Shown here: positions 4,472 through 5,161 of the stretch, in pieces
How positions within the stretch are numbered: position 1 is the stretch's first letter
Layout: every line of letters starts with the position of its first letter
Made by a program: the position numbers and the translations under genes
Assembly: GCA_902781245.1 (NCBI GenBank)
Contig: CACZIP010000165.1
Span: 1 to 5,161 of the forward strand
Direction of reading: 5' to 3'
Length of the DNA: 5,161 nucleotides
Source of the DNA: an uncultured Coriobacteriaceae bacterium
Lineage (GTDB): Bacteria; Actinomycetota; Coriobacteriia; Coriobacteriales; Eggerthellaceae
Notes under the pieces: generated by a model
Seen by the model: the letters and a program-made list of their open reading frames with translations, nothing else
What the model was told of the DNA's origin: nothing
The model's database searches: none

Positions 4472-5161
4472 TTAACCGGTGAAGCCGCTTTGGCTGTCGT
4501 TGCGGATGTTGGAACCTGTGCCAGTTCCGATTTGGTACGACTCGCCGGCCTCGAAGTTGAAGAGCTCGGTCGTATCGTAATCGCCCTTCTCGCCGTTCGG
4601 CAGGCGGACGGTGTGCCGGCGAATCGCCCAGGCCTCGGGCGCATAGCGGCTGCCGTGGCAATCGGGACACTCGATGTCGACGTCGGGCAGGAATTGCACG
4701 TCGAGCGAGATGGAGCCCGTGCCATCGCAGGTGGGGCACCTCAACGAGCCGGTGTTGTAGGAGAAGTCGCCCGCCTTGAGGCCGAGCGCCTTGGCGTCGG
4801 TGGTCTGGGCGAACGTGCGGCGTAGGTCGTCGAGGACGCCCGAATAGGTGCCCACCGTGGAGCGCACGTTCGCGCCGATGGGCGTCGAGTCGATGAGGTT
4901 CACGCGACGCAGCCACTCGGCATCCACCGCGCGCACGTGGGCCGGCACGCGCTCGCCGGACAGGGCCGCCTGCAGAGCGGGGATGAGACTCTCCAGCACG
5001 AGCGTCGTCTTGCCCGAGCCGGACACGCCGGTGACGCACACCAGCCTACCGCGCGGCACCGTCACCTCCATCGGGCGGACGGTGTGGATTTGGTCGGTCT
5101 CGAGGAAGATGGCTCCCTCGTCGAACATCTCCTGCTCGAGCGCACGCGGCCGCGCCTGGAT
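4472..5161 (-). CDS. UvrA-like ABC ATPase, partial at 5' end and truncated at 3' end (possible pseudogene)
   Basis: The frame is open to the right edge, so the N-terminal half is outside; 229 residues are visible. Numbered from the edge, they show Walker A of the second nucleotide-binding domain (G-V-S-G-S-G-K-T-T, 45-53), a conserved T-P-I-G-A-N-V-R-S-T-V-G-T-Y (93-106), and the UvrA zinc module: C142-P-T-C145, G-T-G, the F-L-P-D-V motif (157-161), C165-P-D-C168, ending G-S-R-Y. The A-P-E-A-W-A-I-R-R that follows suggests a UvrA2/DrrC-like paralogue, involved in repair or drug tolerance, rather than housekeeping UvrA. After residue about 184 it leaves the family: a 45-residue tail (V-R-L-P-N-G-E-K-G to S-G-F-T-G) ends at TAA. 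The L-S-G-G-E signature, Walker B and H-loop regions, which should add well over 150 residues, are missing and are not found further along this strand. The second ATPase site is therefore incomplete. The tail keeps G/C-rich third positions at first, as if taken from another coding sequence. Confidence 0.8.
   Translation of the reverse strand: MQARPRALEQEMFDEGAIFLETDQIHTVRPMEVTVPRGRLVCVTGVSGSGKTTLVLESLIPALQAALSGERVPAHVRAVDAEWLRRVNLIDSTPIGANVRSTVGTYSGVLDDLRRTFAQTTDAKALGLKAGDFSYNTGSLRCPTCDGTGSISLDVQFLPDVDIECPDCHGSRYAPEAWAIRRHTVRLPNGEKGDYDTTELFNFEAGESYQIGTGTGSNIRNDSQSGFTG

Noticed and set aside
4417..4725. Minus-strand open frame opposite phase to the uvrA-like tail, as a possible continuation of UvrA by frameshift
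   Set aside because: Its translation (arginine, serine and proline rich) contains no UvrA signature, Walker B or other family motif, so a simple frameshift does not explain the lost C-terminus.

Overview
The window looks like chromosomal or accessory DNA from a high-GC gut actinobacterium, most likely Coriobacteriia (Eggerthellaceae such as Eggerthella, Gordonibacter or Adlercreutzia). The basis is family recognition (a DUF3990-type gene overlapping an XRE-type gene, a PAS/double-receiver hybrid kinase, a Nif11-type leader peptide gene) plus G/C-rich third codon positions and strong AGGAGG-type ribosome sites. The taxonomic call is inference.

Layout from left to right. (1) At 2-1007 on the plus strand, the 3' part of a DUF3990-like gene overlaps by 17 bases a 235-residue protein with a C-terminal XRE-type helix-turn-helix; the arrangement resembles a toxin-antitoxin or two-gene regulatory operon. 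(2) At 1062-3113 on the minus strand lies a soluble hybrid histidine kinase: PAS, HisKA, HATPase and two receiver domains. (3) At 3283-3891 on the plus strand, divergent from the kinase, is an unrecognised 202-residue protein with a strikingly aromatic C-terminal block. (4) At 3983-4291 on the minus strand is a small protein with a Nif11-type leader ending in a double-glycine site, followed by a cysteine-rich, zinc-ribbon-like C-terminal part. An exact TATAAT and an AGGAGG site point to a GTG start. (5) From the right edge to 4472 on the minus strand runs the C-terminal half of a UvrA-like ABC ATPase. It has Walker A and the zinc module of the second nucleotide-binding domain, then departs from the family and stops without the signature motif or Walker B.

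The genes are punctuated by a dispersed imperfect palindrome. Two copies, 1023-1052 and 3923-3952, are identical over 30 bases in opposite orientation and bracket the kinase/unknown-gene pair. A 16-base part of the same element lies at 4413-4428 between the truncated uvrA-like gene and the Nif11-type gene. All copies lie just past gene 3' ends, which fits a REP-like or terminator-like repeat better than a classical transposon.

The genes do not form one obvious pathway. The window reads as a patchwork accessory region: a TA-like pair, a signalling kinase with a divergent partner of unknown role, an orphan peptide-precursor-like gene with no modification enzyme or exporter in view, and a damaged repair/resistance ATPase gene. 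The points most worth checking are the Nif11-leader/zinc-ribbon protein, the truncated UvrA-like protein with its unrelated tail, and the exact inverted repeats. No CRISPR array, complete tRNA, rRNA or transposase was seen.
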